In this document: in pieces, positions 1 through 7,744 of the stretch
Position numbering within the stretch: position 1 is the first letter of the stretch
Layout: every line of letters begins with the position of its first letter
Assembly: GCF_009749395.1 (NCBI RefSeq)
Contig: NZ_WBIR01000001.1
Coordinates: 310,001-374,000 of the forward strand
Origin: Agromyces salentinus
Lineage (GTDB): Bacteria > Actinomycetota > Actinomycetes > Actinomycetales > Microbacteriaceae
Reading direction: 5' to 3'
Length of the DNA stretch: 64,000 bases
The notes under the pieces: model-generated
What the model was told of the DNA's origin: nothing
The model's database searches: none
Seen by the model: the letters and a program-made list of their open reading frames with translations, nothing else
Translations under genes and position numbers: made by a program

Positions 1-2
1 AG

Positions 3-356
3 GATCGCCGCGTCCGCCCGGCGAACCCCGCCACCGGCCAGCCGATGAAGGACCTCGGCCCGGCCGTGGCGCTGGAGTTCGAGCCGCTCGTGACGACCCG
101 CGTGGTCGCGGGCAAGGTGCAGCTCGGCGTCAAGGCGACGAACGAGGCCGACGCGCCGGTCTCGTTCGAGTTCGAGACGCCGTACGGCATCACCACGGTC
201 GCGGCGGTGAAGCCCGGGAAGAACGCGTTCCACTCGTTCTCGACCCGGCTCGCGTCGATGCCCGCCGGCAGCGTCAGGATCACTGCGACGGGCCTGGTCG
301 GCGGCGAGCCCGTCACGACCGTGCGCGACGTGGCGTACGACGCCGCGGGCGCCTGA
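3..356 (+). CDS. C-terminal part of an unidentified protein (partial)
   Basis: The frame is open from the left edge of the window to the TGA at 354-356, so this is probably the end of a longer gene. The internal ATG at 45 has no ribosome binding site. The visible 117 residues read like a beta-sandwich domain: alternating hydrophobic strands, 'GVKATNEADAPVSFEFETP', and a late 'PAGSVRITATGLVGGEPV' stretch typical of Ig/FN3-like C-terminal modules of secreted glycosidases. That reading rests on composition and pattern only. A hairpin terminator candidate follows at 371-403. The function is unknown. The gene's identity depends on sequence left of the window. Confidence 0.6.
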   Translation, partial: DRRVRPANPATGQPMKDLGPAVALEFEPLVTTRVVAGKVQLGVKATNEADAPVSFEFETPYGITTVAAVKPGKNAFHSFSTRLASMPAGSVRITATGLVGGEPVTTVRDVAYDAAGA

Positions 357-370
357 CCGCTCGTCCTGTT

Positions 371-403
371 CCGGCCGGGTGCCCGACGAGGGTGCCCGGC
401 CGG
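371..403 (+). terminator. hairpin after the partial gene
   Basis: CCGGCCGGG (371-379) pairs with CCCGGCCGG (395-403), a perfect 9-bp G+C stem 15 bp after the stop codon. A smaller CCC/GGG pairing lies inside the loop. There is no U-tract, as is usual for high-GC actinobacterial terminators. It would separate the partial gene from the ABC-F leader. Confidence 0.5.
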
Positions 404-472
404 ACCGATGTCCGGGCCTGCCACGGGCGACCGCCCCGGCGCGGCATGTCCTGCACTGCGGGCGTCCGACCA

Positions 473-502
473 TTGCGCCCCGCACCGGCACTCGGGTAAC
501 CT
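473..502 (+). promoter_or_regulatory. promoter of the ABC-F leader transcript
   Basis: A -35-like TTGCGC (473-478) and a -10-like TAACCT (497-502) are separated by 18 bp. The A of the leader ATG (510) lies 7 nt past the -10 box, so the transcript is predicted to start at the start codon of the short leader ORF. Confidence 0.55.
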
Positions 503-509
503 CCTCGGC

Positions 510-533
510 ATGGGTACCCTGATCTTCCAGTAG
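510..533 (+). CDS. seven-codon leader peptide MGTLIFQ
   Basis: ATG GGT ACC CTG ATC TTC CAG TAG encodes MGTLIFQ. It has no Shine-Dalgarno sequence. The promoter at 473-502 places the transcription start at its ATG, so it is expected to be translated leaderless. It lies 185 nt upstream of the ABC-F start. Leader peptides that sense drug-stalled ribosomes are established for several ABC-F resistance genes, and this arrangement fits that model. That the peptide has this role here is inference. Confidence 0.5.
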   Translation: MGTLIFQ

Positions 534-718
534 GTGGCGACCGCGTCGAGCTCCGCTCCACGGTCATCTCTCGCGATTCCCTCGCGCAATCCACCTCCGT
601 GGCCCACGCCACCAGATCATCGACCCGTCGCCGCATCGGCGCACCCGGGGCGCCCACCACCGGCGCATCCGTCCCGGCGTGCCGACCCAGCCGGCGACAG
701 GCGGGAAGGCCGGTCCCC
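534..718 (+). promoter_or_regulatory. candidate attenuator in the ABC-F 5' leader
   Basis: This 185-nt untranslated stretch between leader peptide and ABC-F start can form small hairpins at 599-612 (GTGGC/GCCAC) and 629-641 (CGCCG/CGGCG). GTCGCC at 627-632 is also complementary to GGCGAC at 692-697, immediately before the GGGAAGG ribosome binding site (703-709). A structure hiding the ribosome binding site is therefore possible. No U-rich terminator is visible. Which fold forms was not computed. Confidence 0.35.
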
Positions 719-2413
719 TTGACCACCGCACAACTGACCCTTCGATCCGTCACGCGACGCTTCGCCGACCACGTCGTGCTCGATCGCGTCGACCTCACCG
801 CGCGACCGGGCGAGCGCATCGGCCTCATCGGCGACAACGGCGCCGGCAAGTCGACCCTGCTTCGCCTCATCGCGGGTGAACTCGAGCCCGACGACGGCGA
901 GGCGCTCGTCGTCTCGCCCGGTGGTCGCAGCGTGCTTCCGCAGTCCGTCGAACTCCCCGACGGGGCGACCGTCCAGGACGCCGTCGACCTGTGCTGGCGC
1001 GAGTTGCGCGCCCTCGAGCACGAGCTCCACGACGCCGAGCTCGCCCTCGGCACGCTCGCGACGACGCCCGACCCGAGTCCCGCGGAGGCCGCCGCGCTCG
1101 ACGCCGGCCTCGAGCACTACGCGGAACTGCGGGACCGCTACGACGCCCGCGACGGCTTCGGCGCGCCTGCACGCCTGGATGCCGCGCTCCACGAGCTCGG
1201 CGTCGGGCACCTCGGGCGCGAGCGGACGTGGACGTCGCTGTCGGGCGGTGAGCGGAGCCGCACGGCGCTGGCCGCGATCCTCGCCGCCGACGCCGAACTC
1301 CTGCTCCTCGACGAGCCGACGAACGACCTCGACGACGACGCGTGGGACTGGCTCCTGGGCCAGCTCCGCGGCCACCGCGGCACGGTCGTCGCCGTCACGC
1401 ACGACCGCGCCTTCCTCGAGGCGTTCACGCAGACGATCTGGGAAGTCGATGCCGGCTCGGTCGCCCGATACGGCGACGGCTACGCCGGGTACCGCGCCGC
1501 CAAGGCAGCCGAGCGCGAGCGGCGCAGGCTCGCCCACGAGGAGTGGGCGGCGGAACTGGCACGACATCGCTCGCTCGTCGAATCGAATGCCGGGCGGCTC
1601 GACGCGATTCCGCGCAAGCTCGACAAGGCGGGCATGGGTGCGGGGCAGTTCCGGGCGCGCGGACGCGACCACGGCGCGATGGGCCGCATCCGCAATGCGA
1701 AGGAGCGCATCGCCCGACTCGAGGATCATCCGGTCGCGCCTCCGCCGGAGCCGCTGACGTTCGTGCACGAGTTCGAGCGCGGAGCCCCCACCTCCGTCCC
1801 GCTCGAGGCGTCCTCCGCGACGCCGGATGCCGCGATGCCACCGCTCGTCGCCCTCCTCGACGTCCGGGTCGCCGCGGTGCGCGTGGAGCGCCTCGAACTG
1901 CGCGCCGGCGAGCGGCTGCTGATCACCGGCCCGAACGGCGTCGGCAAGACGAGCCTGCTCCGCACGATCGCCGGCGAGGCCGCGCCCGACTCGGGGTCGG
2001 TGCGCGTCCACGGCCGGGTCGGCCACCTTCGGCAGCAGGCCCCGAGCACCGATCGGCGGCGTTCCCTGCTCGAGGCGTACGCCCGCGGCATCCGCACCGA
2101 CGAGGCGAGCGCGGCGGACCGCCTGATGGGGCTGGGGCTGTTCCACGGGCGCGAACTGGGGGTTCCGGTCGGTGGCCTCTCGTACGGGCAGCGCCGGCGG
2201 CTCGAACTCGCGCTCCTCGTGAGCTCACCGCACGACGTGCTGCTGCTCGACGAACCGACGAACCACCTCGCACCCGAACTCGTCGACGAACTCGAGCAGG
2301 CGCTCGCGGGCTTCGAGGGTGCGGTCGTCCTGGTCACCCACGACCGGCTGATGCGCGAGCGCTTCGCCGGCCGGCGCCTCGAGGTCGGGCAGGAGGCGGC
2401 CCTGACCACGTGA
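719..2413 (+). CDS. ABC-F family ATPase, probable ribosome-protection antibiotic resistance protein
   Basis: A 564-residue protein with two ABC ATPase domains and no membrane segments. This is the ABC-F layout, whose members bind the ribosomal E site and dislodge antibiotics or rescue stalled ribosomes. Domain 1 has Walker A GDNGAGKST, signature LSGGE and Walker B LLLLDEPTNDLD. Domain 2 has GPNGVGKTS, a degenerate signature LSYGQ and LLLDEPTNHL. A charged linker rich in Arg/Lys (about residues 260-350) separates them. The TTG at 719 was chosen because GGGAAGG lies 9 nt upstream and the homologous region starts there. A longer in-frame extension to 599 is Arg/Pro-rich and unlike the family. 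Regulation by the upstream leader peptide is inferred. The closest type appears to be the actinobacterial macrolide/lincosamide group, but substrate cannot be read from sequence. Confidence 0.9.
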   Translation: MTTAQLTLRSVTRRFADHVVLDRVDLTARPGERIGLIGDNGAGKSTLLRLIAGELEPDDGEALVVSPGGRSVLPQSVELPDGATVQDAVDLCWRELRALEHELHDAELALGTLATTPDPSPAEAAALDAGLEHYAELRDRYDARDGFGAPARLDAALHELGVGHLGRERTWTSLSGGERSRTALAAILAADAELLLLDEPTNDLDDDAWDWLLGQLRGHRGTVVAVTHDRAFLEAFTQTIWEVDAGSVARYGDGYAGYRAAKAAERERRRLAHEEWAAELARHRSLVESNAGRLDAIPRKLDKAGMGAGQFRARGRDHGAMGRIRNAKERIARLEDHPVAPPPEPLTFVHEFERGAPTSVPLEASSATPDAAMPPLVALLDVRVAAVRVERLELRAGERLLITGPNGVGKTSLLRTIAGEAAPDSGSVRVHGRVGHLRQQAPSTDRRRSLLEAYARGIRTDEASAADRLMGLGLFHGRELGVPVGGLSYGQRRRLELALLVSSPHDVLLLDEPTNHLAPELVDELEQALAGFEGAVVLVTHDRLMRERFAGRRLEVGQEAALTT

Positions 2414-2465
2414 CCATGTCGGATGCCGCGAGTAGCGTGGTCGACGGATGAGAGGGGCTCCACCC

Positions 2466-3833
2466 ATGACCGATGCTCGCGCAACCGTGCTCGACGGCCT
2501 TCGACCGAACCTCACCGGCACGATCGTGCTGCCGGGCGACGCCGAGTACGACGCCGCACGCGCACCGTGGAACCTCAGCATCGACCAGCGTCCGGCTGCG
2601 GTCGCGGTGCCGGCGGATGTCGCGGACGTGCAGGCGATCCTCGCGGCGGCCGCAGCCGCCGGGCTCGGCGTCACGACCCAGCCCAACGGGCACGGCGCCG
2701 CCGACGACCTCGAGGGGGTCATCGTGATCCGCCCGTCGGCCTTCGACGAGCTCGAGGTCGACGTCGAGAATCGGGTGCTGCGGGTCGGCGCCGGCGTCAA
2801 CTGGGGCCCCGTGCTGCAGGCGCTCGACGGCACCGGCCTCGTCGGCCTCGCCGGGTCGAACCCCGAGGTCAACGTCGTCGGCCTCGCACTGAACGGCGGT
2901 CACTCGCTGTTCAGCCGGCGTCATGGGCTGACGGCCCGGTCGATCCTCGCGGTCGAGTTCGTCGACGCGTCCGGCGAGCTGCAGCGCGTGTCCGACGTCG
3001 ACGACGACGTGTCGCTCATCTGGGCCCTGCGCGGCGGCGGCGGCCTCTTCGGGGTGGTCACGGCGATCGAGCTCGCGCTGCATCCGGCGGACACCCTTTT
3101 CGGCGGCAGCCTGGTCTACGCCGAAGAGGCCGCCGTACCCGTCATCTCCGCGGCGTTCGCACTCGCGCGCGACGAGCCGGAATTGGGACTCGACATCGGC
3201 ATGATGCGCTTCCCCGACCTCCCCGTCATGCCGCCGCACCTGCGGGGCCGCACCGTGGCATCGGTCATGCTCGTGCACGTGGGCGACGAGGCGAGCGGCT
3301 CGGCCATCGCCGAGCGACTGCTCTCGGTGGCCGAGCCCATCACGAACGCACTCACGACGTTCACCGTCGGCCAATTGGCGGCCGTCGCCGGCGAACCCGT
3401 CGAGCCGATGCCGACGGCCGACTTCGGCGCGACCATCGGCACCGACGACGACGCGTTCGCGGCGGAGTTCGTCGAGGCGTTCCTGGCGGGCGCCGAGCAC
3501 GGGCTCATGCGCTGCGGGCTCCGTGCGATGGGCGGCGCGACCGCCGACCAGCACGAGGCCGAGCGTGCCGCCGTCGGTGCGATCACTGCGCCGCTGCTGC
3601 TCAACGCCGGAGTGCTGCTCATGAACCCGGCCATCGACCCCGTCGCGGCGCTGCAGCCGCTGCGCGAGCTCGCCGATCGCCACGGCGTCGTCGGCGGCGT
3701 GCCCTCGATGCTCGGCGCCGGGCCGCTCGCCGACGCGTACCCGCCCGCCGTGCTCGAGCGCCTCGCCGCCGTGAAGCGACGCGTCGACCCGAACGGCCTC
3801 ATCCGGAGCAACCGGACCATCCACGCCGTCTGA
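2466..3833 (+). CDS. FAD-binding oxidoreductase, berberine-bridge-enzyme type
   Basis: A 455-residue flavoprotein with an N-terminal FAD_binding_4 (PCMH) domain. The pattern 'PNGHGA' carries the His that is bonded covalently to FAD in this family. 'VGAGVNWGPV', 'GGHSLFSRRHGL' and 'GGGGLFGVVTAIEL' are the usual FAD-site glycine turns. The C-terminus 'YPPAVLERLAAVKRRVDPNGLIRSN' matches the BBE motif for this part of the family. Members oxidise alcohol groups of sugars or plant metabolites. The substrate is not evident. The start at 2466 has GAGGGG 8 nt upstream; the ATG at 2448 is less well placed. The gene lies 52 bp behind the ABC-F gene and converges with the alpha/beta hydrolase, 13 bp away. 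Confidence 0.8.
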   Translation: MTDARATVLDGLRPNLTGTIVLPGDAEYDAARAPWNLSIDQRPAAVAVPADVADVQAILAAAAAAGLGVTTQPNGHGAADDLEGVIVIRPSAFDELEVDVENRVLRVGAGVNWGPVLQALDGTGLVGLAGSNPEVNVVGLALNGGHSLFSRRHGLTARSILAVEFVDASGELQRVSDVDDDVSLIWALRGGGGLFGVVTAIELALHPADTLFGGSLVYAEEAAVPVISAAFALARDEPELGLDIGMMRFPDLPVMPPHLRGRTVASVMLVHVGDEASGSAIAERLLSVAEPITNALTTFTVGQLAAVAGEPVEPMPTADFGATIGTDDDAFAAEFVEAFLAGAEHGLMRCGLRAMGGATADQHEAERAAVGAITAPLLLNAGVLLMNPAIDPVAALQPLRELADRHGVVGGVPSMLGAGPLADAYPPAVLERLAAVKRRVDPNGLIRSNRTIHAV

Positions 3834-3846
3834 GCGGTCGGCGGGC

Positions 3847-4644
3847 TCAGGCGTCGCCGAGGAACTCCAGGGCGCCGTGCCGGAACTCGCGCGAGACCGG
3901 GGCGTTGAAGTGGTGCCGCCCCGGCAGCTCGATGAAGCGGCTGCCGGGCGTCGCCTCCGCCAGGGCGCGTGAGCGCTCGAGGATCGCGTCCTCGCTGCCC
4001 GTGGCGAACAGCACGGGCTGCGTCGGCGGGTTCGCGACATCCGGATCCGCATCGCCCAGCCGCATGCCCTCGGCGAGGGCGATGAGCGCCCTGAGGTCGT
4101 TGCCCGGCACGCGCTCGGTGAGCGTCACGTAGTTCTGCGTGACCTTGTCCTCGACGGGTGTTCCGTGGTCGGCGTACGCGCGAGCCTGGTCGATCTGCAG
4201 GCGTGCGAGCGGCCGACCGTCGGGGATGCCGCCGAGCACGGCCCGCTGCACGCGCTCGGGGTGGGCGACGGCGACCTGCCAGCCCACGCGGGCGCCGAGC
4301 GAGTACCCGACGTAGTGCGCGCTGTCGAGCAGGTAGGTGTCGAGCACGGTGACGATGTCCTCGACGAAGAGGTCCATGGCGTAGGCCAGGTCGAGGTACG
4401 GCTTGTCGCTCGCCCCGTGGCCGCGTTGGTCGATCGCGAGCACCCGGTAGCCGGCCCGCGAGAGGTCGCGCACCCAGCCGGTGTTGACCCAGTTGTCGCG
4501 CGCGCTCGAGGCGAAGCCGTGCACGAGCAGCACGGGCGTCGCATCGTCCGCGCCCCACGAGTAGGTCGCGATGCGCCGCCCGTTGGTGCTCATGACGAAC
4601 TGGGGGGCGGGCATCACGGTCATGCCGGGGATGTCGGTGGCCAT
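3847..4644 (-). CDS. alpha/beta-fold hydrolase
   Basis: A 265-residue single-domain alpha/beta hydrolase. The oxyanion-hole motif 'LLVHGFASS' lies near residue 45 and the nucleophile elbow 'GYSLGA' near residue 120. A C-terminal 'GRHHFN' holds the likely catalytic His, and an Asp lies before it in 'FATGSEDAILERS'. No signal peptide is present, so it should act in the cytoplasm. Substrate is unknown; esterases, lactonases and C-C hydrolases share this fold. The ATG at 4644 was chosen because the ORF upstream of it runs through the palindromic repeat at 4695-4770 and looks non-coding. Confidence 0.75.
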   Translation of the reverse strand: MATDIPGMTVMPAPQFVMSTNGRRIATYSWGADDATPVLLVHGFASSARDNWVNTGWVRDLSRAGYRVLAIDQRGHGASDKPYLDLAYAMDLFVEDIVTVLDTYLLDSAHYVGYSLGARVGWQVAVAHPERVQRAVLGGIPDGRPLARLQIDQARAYADHGTPVEDKVTQNYVTLTERVPGNDLRALIALAEGMRLGDADPDVANPPTQPVLFATGSEDAILERSRALAEATPGSRFIELPGRHHFNAPVSREFRHGALEFLGDA

Positions 4645-4694
4645 ACCCACATCATGCCGTGCCGGCCGCCCGGGCCGGCCCCCTCCGGAGAGCG

Positions 4695-4770
4695 GTATTC
4701 CGGAGATCACGCGCGACACGCCGCGAGAGCGCCGACGAACGCGGCGCGTCGCCGCGAGTCTCCGGAATTC
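4695..4770. repeat. dispersed palindromic element, copy A
   Basis: Two 31-nt arms (4695-4725 and 4740-4770) form an imperfect inverted repeat: ATTCCGGAGA and CGCGACACGCCGCG on the left answer CGCGGCGCGTCG and TCTCCGGAAT on the right. About 22 of 31 positions match. Related elements with the same CCGGAGAT and CGACACGC blocks occur at 46768-46854 and 52185-52270. This copy lies downstream of the mutarotase gene and upstream of the hydrolase, so it may also terminate transcription. Confidence 0.7.
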
Positions 4771-4857
4771 GGCCGACCGCGCACGCGGCGCGACCTCGGG
4801 CACTTCCTGCCCGCGAGCGCCGCACCGATGCGTCGCCACGGGCGCAGAGGCATCCGC

Positions 4858-5181
4858 TCAGTCGAGGTGGAAGACCTCGGGGAGCTCCATCCACCACTCG
4901 CCTGCGGCCCGTTCGGCGAAGGGCCGCTGCAGCGGCTCGCACACCGACCACCAGCGCTGCGTCTCGGGGTCCGCGGCGATCGCCGCCATGTCGGCCTCGA
5001 GGTCGTCGCCGACGTACTCCATGTACGAGAACAGCACCTCGCCGTGCCGGTAGATCGAGTAGTTGCGGACGTTGCTGGCGGTGAGGCGCTCGAGCACCGC
5101 CGGCCACACCTCGGCGTGCAGGCGCTCGTACTCCTCGCGGTGCTCGGCAGGCAGGCCGATGACCGAGGCGAGCCGCTTCAC
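4858..5181 (-). CDS. L-rhamnose/L-fucose mutarotase family protein
   Basis: A 107-residue member of the RhaM (DUF718) family, which interconverts anomers of 6-deoxyhexoses. Characteristic patterns are 'RLHAEVWPAVLERL' with the conserved His, 'NYSIYR', 'LFSYMEYVG', 'WW' and the terminal 'MELPEVFHLD'. The GTG at 5181 overlaps the stop of the upstream SDR as GTGA, which fixes the start and implies translational coupling. Family members act on L-rhamnose or L-fucose. The neighbours (lactonase, FAH hydrolase, aldose dehydrogenase) favour L-fucose here, but this is inference. Confidence 0.85.
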   Translation of the reverse strand: MKRLASVIGLPAEHREEYERLHAEVWPAVLERLTASNVRNYSIYRHGEVLFSYMEYVGDDLEADMAAIAADPETQRWWSVCEPLQRPFAERAAGEWWMELPEVFHLD

Positions 5182-5948
5182 GAGCGCGCTCCCGCGGGTC
5201 GCGGACGCAGGTGCGAGACGCCGCCGTCGACGTCGAGCGCTGTGCCCGTCGTGGAGACCGAGCGCGGGCTCGCGAGGTAGGCGATCGCCGCCGCGACCTC
5301 CTCGGGCGCGACCATCCGGCCGGTGGCCTGACGGGCGTCGAGCGCCGCCCGCTCGGCGACGGGATCGGCGAAGCCCTGCAGCATCCGGTCGACGAAGGGG
5401 GTGTGCACCGTACCCGGGCACACGCAGTTGACGCGGATGCCCTCGGCGACGTGGTCGGTGGCCATCGCGTAGGTCAACGCGAGCACCGCGCCCTTCGACG
5501 CCGAGTACAGGGCCCGCTGGGGCAGCCCGTTCAACGCCGCGATCGAGCTGACGTTGACGACGGATGCCGCCTCCGAGCGTCGCAGCCACGGGAGTGCCGC
5601 GGCCGTCACGCGCGCCATGCCGATGACGTTGACGTCGAGCACGCGCGCCCACTCGGCGTCGTCGTTCTCGGCGACGGTGCCGACCGCGCTGATGCCCGCG
5701 TTGTTCACGACGACGTCGATGCCGCCCAGGCGTTCGGCGACCTCGGCAACGGCCCGCTCGATCGAGGCCCGGTCCGTGACATCCGCCGTGAATCCGTGCA
5801 GCGGCTCGGGCAGTCCGTCGAGAGTGCGGTCGAGCACGGCCACGGTGGCGCCGCGCTCGACGAACTCCTTCGCCGTCGCGAGGCCGATGCCGGATGCCCC
5901 GCCCGTCACGATCGCGACGAGGCCGTCGAACTCGGCGGCGGCGCTCAT
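5178..5948 (-). CDS. SDR oxidoreductase, candidate 2-keto-3-deoxy-L-fuconate dehydrogenase
   Basis: A 256-residue classical short-chain dehydrogenase. It has the NAD(P) site TGGASGIG near residue 15, 'NNAG', the catalytic Ser in 'VVNVSSIAAL' and YSASK near residue 152. The C-terminal 'GTALDVDGG' is also typical. In the Xanthomonas-type oxidative L-fucose pathway an SDR oxidises 2-keto-3-deoxy-L-fuconate before an FAH-family hydrolase cleaves the product. The same pair sits next to each other here. Start at 5948 overlaps the FAH stop by ATGA; its own stop overlaps the mutarotase start. An L-fucose or other sugar dehydrogenase role is an alternative. Confidence 0.85.
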   Translation of the reverse strand: MSAAAEFDGLVAIVTGGASGIGLATAKEFVERGATVAVLDRTLDGLPEPLHGFTADVTDRASIERAVAEVAERLGGIDVVVNNAGISAVGTVAENDDAEWARVLDVNVIGMARVTAAALPWLRRSEAASVVNVSSIAALNGLPQRALYSASKGAVLALTYAMATDHVAEGIRVNCVCPGTVHTPFVDRMLQGFADPVAERAALDARQATGRMVAPEEVAAAIAYLASPRSVSTTGTALDVDGGVSHLRPRPAGARS

Positions 5949-6805
5949 GCCTGCACCATGGACTGGCTCGCCCGGCCGAGGCCGTCGATCTCGAGCTCGA
6001 CCGTATCGCCGGCTCGCAGGTACGGGTTGCCCTCGATGCCGAGCGCGACGCCCGCGGGCGTGCCGGTGTTGATGAGGTCGCCCGGGCGCAGCACCATGAA
6101 CTGGCTGAGGTACCAGATCACGTGCGCGACGGAGAAGAGCATGTCGGCGCTCGTGCCGTTCTGCCGGATCTCGCCGTTGACCCAGAGGCGCAGGCCGAGC
6201 GCCTGCGGGTCGGCGACGTCGGAAGCGGGCACCAGCACGGGGCCGAGCGGGTTGAACGTCTCGCAGCTCTTGCCCTTGTCCCACTGGCCGCCGCGCTCGA
6301 GCTGGAACTCGCGCTCCGACACGTCGTGCGAGACCGCATAGCCGGCGACATGGGCGAGCGCCTCGTCGGGCGATGCGAGGTAGCGCGCCGTCGTGCCGAT
6401 GACGACGCCGAGCTCGACCTCCCAGTCGGTCTTCGTCGAGTTGCGCGGAATCAGCACGTCGTCGAAGGGGCCGACCACGGTCGACGGGTCCTTCATGAAG
6501 ACGACCGGCTCGGCCGGCAGCGCGGCACCGGTCTCCTCGGCGTGGTCGCGGTAGTTCAGCCCGATGCAGACGACCTTGCCCGGCGCCGCGATGGGGGCGC
6601 CGACGCGCAGGCCGGTCGCATCGCCGTCGAGGTCGGGCAGCGAGTCGAGCGCGGCCGCGATGCGGGCGACACCGTCGGCGGCGAAGAACGCGCCGTCGAA
6701 GTCGGCCGTGAGCGATCGCGCGTCGAGGGTGCGTGCACCGACGCGGACGACGGGGACCTCGTGGCCCGCGTCGCCCAGTCGAGCCAACGTGAACTGGTCA
6801 GTCAT
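5945..6805 (-). CDS. fumarylacetoacetate hydrolase family protein, candidate 2,4-diketo-3-deoxy-L-fuconate hydrolase
   Basis: A 286-residue FAH-family enzyme. Its N-terminal about 70 residues are followed by 'VVCIGLNYRDHAEETG', 'PVVFMKDPSTVVGP' and 'DWEVELGVVIG', which carries the acidic metal ligands. 'GYAVSHDVSERE', 'KSCETFNPLGP' and 'NTGTPAGVALG' are hallmarks of the family. Members cleave or dehydrate beta-diketo acids with Mg2+. The operon context (fuconolactonase-type amidohydrolase, SDR, mutarotase) makes cleavage of 2,4-diketo-3-deoxy-L-fuconate to pyruvate and lactate the best guess. The ATG at 6805 overlaps the preceding gene by 8 bp. Confidence 0.85.
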   Translation of the reverse strand: MTDQFTLARLGDAGHEVPVVRVGARTLDARSLTADFDGAFFAADGVARIAAALDSLPDLDGDATGLRVGAPIAAPGKVVCIGLNYRDHAEETGAALPAEPVVFMKDPSTVVGPFDDVLIPRNSTKTDWEVELGVVIGTTARYLASPDEALAHVAGYAVSHDVSEREFQLERGGQWDKGKSCETFNPLGPVLVPASDVADPQALGLRLWVNGEIRQNGTSADMLFSVAHVIWYLSQFMVLRPGDLINTGTPAGVALGIEGNPYLRAGDTVELEIDGLGRASQSMVQA

Positions 6806-7679
6806 CGAGGGGCTCCGATTCTGGGAGGGTGTAGAACCTGCGGGCGGTTCCCGCGAGGATGGCGTCGCGCTCGGCGACGGTGAGGTCGGCGAGGAGCTCG
6901 GAGAGCCCCTGCCAGACGTGGGCGTACCCGCCCGCGATGAGCGAGACGGGCCAGTCGCCGCCGTACATGAGCCGGTCGGGGCCGAAGGCCTCGAGCGCGT
7001 GGTCGAGGACCGGTCGCACCTGCTCGACCGTCCAGGAGGCTGGGTCCCCGGTGGCGGCGTAGAGCCCCGACACCTTGCCGTGCACCCGCGGGTTCTCGGC
7101 AACCCGTGCGATGAGGGAGGCCCAGGGCTCCCACGCGTCATCGCCCGGCACGGCCAGGCCGATGGGCGGCTTGTTGAGGTGGTCGAGGACGAGGTCGAGC
7201 TCCGGATGCCGCTCGGAGATCCCGAGCACCGCCTCGAGGTGCTCGGGCAGCACGCCGACGACGTCGAAGGGCACGCCCGCCGCCGCGAGCAGGCCCAGCG
7301 TCTCGTCGACGTCGGGCCGGCGGAGCCAGTTCGGGTCGGGCCGGTCGTGGATCAGGTTGCGCACCCCGCGGAAGAGCGGCCGCCGTCGGAGCTCCTCGAG
7401 GCGTTCCGCGGCGCGGGCCGGATCGTGCAGCGGCACGTAGCCGACGATGCCGTGCACGACGGGGTGGCGGCCCGCGACCTCGAACATGTGCTCGGTGTCC
7501 TCGTCGTTGTCGGCCGACTGCACGAGCACGGTTCCGACGACGCCCGCGGCCGTGAACTCCGGCATCACCTCGTCCATCTCGATCGTGCGGTGCAGCACCC
7601 CGGCCTCAGGGGTGAGCCAGGCGTAGTCGGCCCGCTCGAGGTTCCACACGTGCTGGTGCGCGTCGATGACCCCGGTCAT
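6798..7679 (-). CDS. amidohydrolase-superfamily lactonase, candidate L-fucono-1,5-lactonase
   Basis: A 293-residue TIM-barrel amidohydrolase of COG3618 type. It opens with 'IDAHQHVWN', the HxH metal motif. It continues with 'VLVQSADNDEDT', 'GIVGYVPL', 'VLDHLNKPP' with a metal-site His, and 'YGGDWPV' with the catalytic Asp. This group hydrolyses sugar lactones, notably L-fucono-1,5-lactone, and pyrone dicarboxylates. The start at 7679 is preceded by a very strong GGAGGAGG. It is the first gene of a four-gene operon, divergent from the FCD regulator, with a possible operator at 7692-7709. Confidence 0.85.
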   Translation of the reverse strand: MTGVIDAHQHVWNLERADYAWLTPEAGVLHRTIEMDEVMPEFTAAGVVGTVLVQSADNDEDTEHMFEVAGRHPVVHGIVGYVPLHDPARAAERLEELRRRPLFRGVRNLIHDRPDPNWLRRPDVDETLGLLAAAGVPFDVVGVLPEHLEAVLGISERHPELDLVLDHLNKPPIGLAVPGDDAWEPWASLIARVAENPRVHGKVSGLYAATGDPASWTVEQVRPVLDHALEAFGPDRLMYGGDWPVSLIAGGYAHVWQGLSELLADLTVAERDAILAGTARRFYTLPESEPLDD

Positions 7680-7691
7680 GCGGCCTCCTCC

Positions 7692-7709
7692 AAAGATCTG
7701 ATGAATTCG
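7692..7709. promoter_or_regulatory. candidate FCD-regulator operator, site 1
   Basis: AAAGATCTGATGAATTCG lies between the divergent lactonase operon and the FCD regulator. Fourteen of its 18 positions recur at 9599-9616, in the other divergent promoter region flanking the same regulator. This suggests a shared operator. Confidence 0.5.
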
Positions 7710-7744
7710 AGGGCGGATGTCGCCCGTTCGCCTAGGCTGTGGCC

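Noticed and set aside
599-718. Extended N-terminus for the ABC-F protein
   Set aside because: The 40 extra residues are Arg/Pro-rich and unlike the family. The TTG at 719 has a good ribosome binding site and starts the conserved region.
313-2872. Long open frames on both strands across the ABC-F gene (for example 617-2146 minus)
   Set aside because: They are Arg/Pro/Ala-rich shadows produced by high GC. The plus-strand frame has complete Walker and signature motifs.
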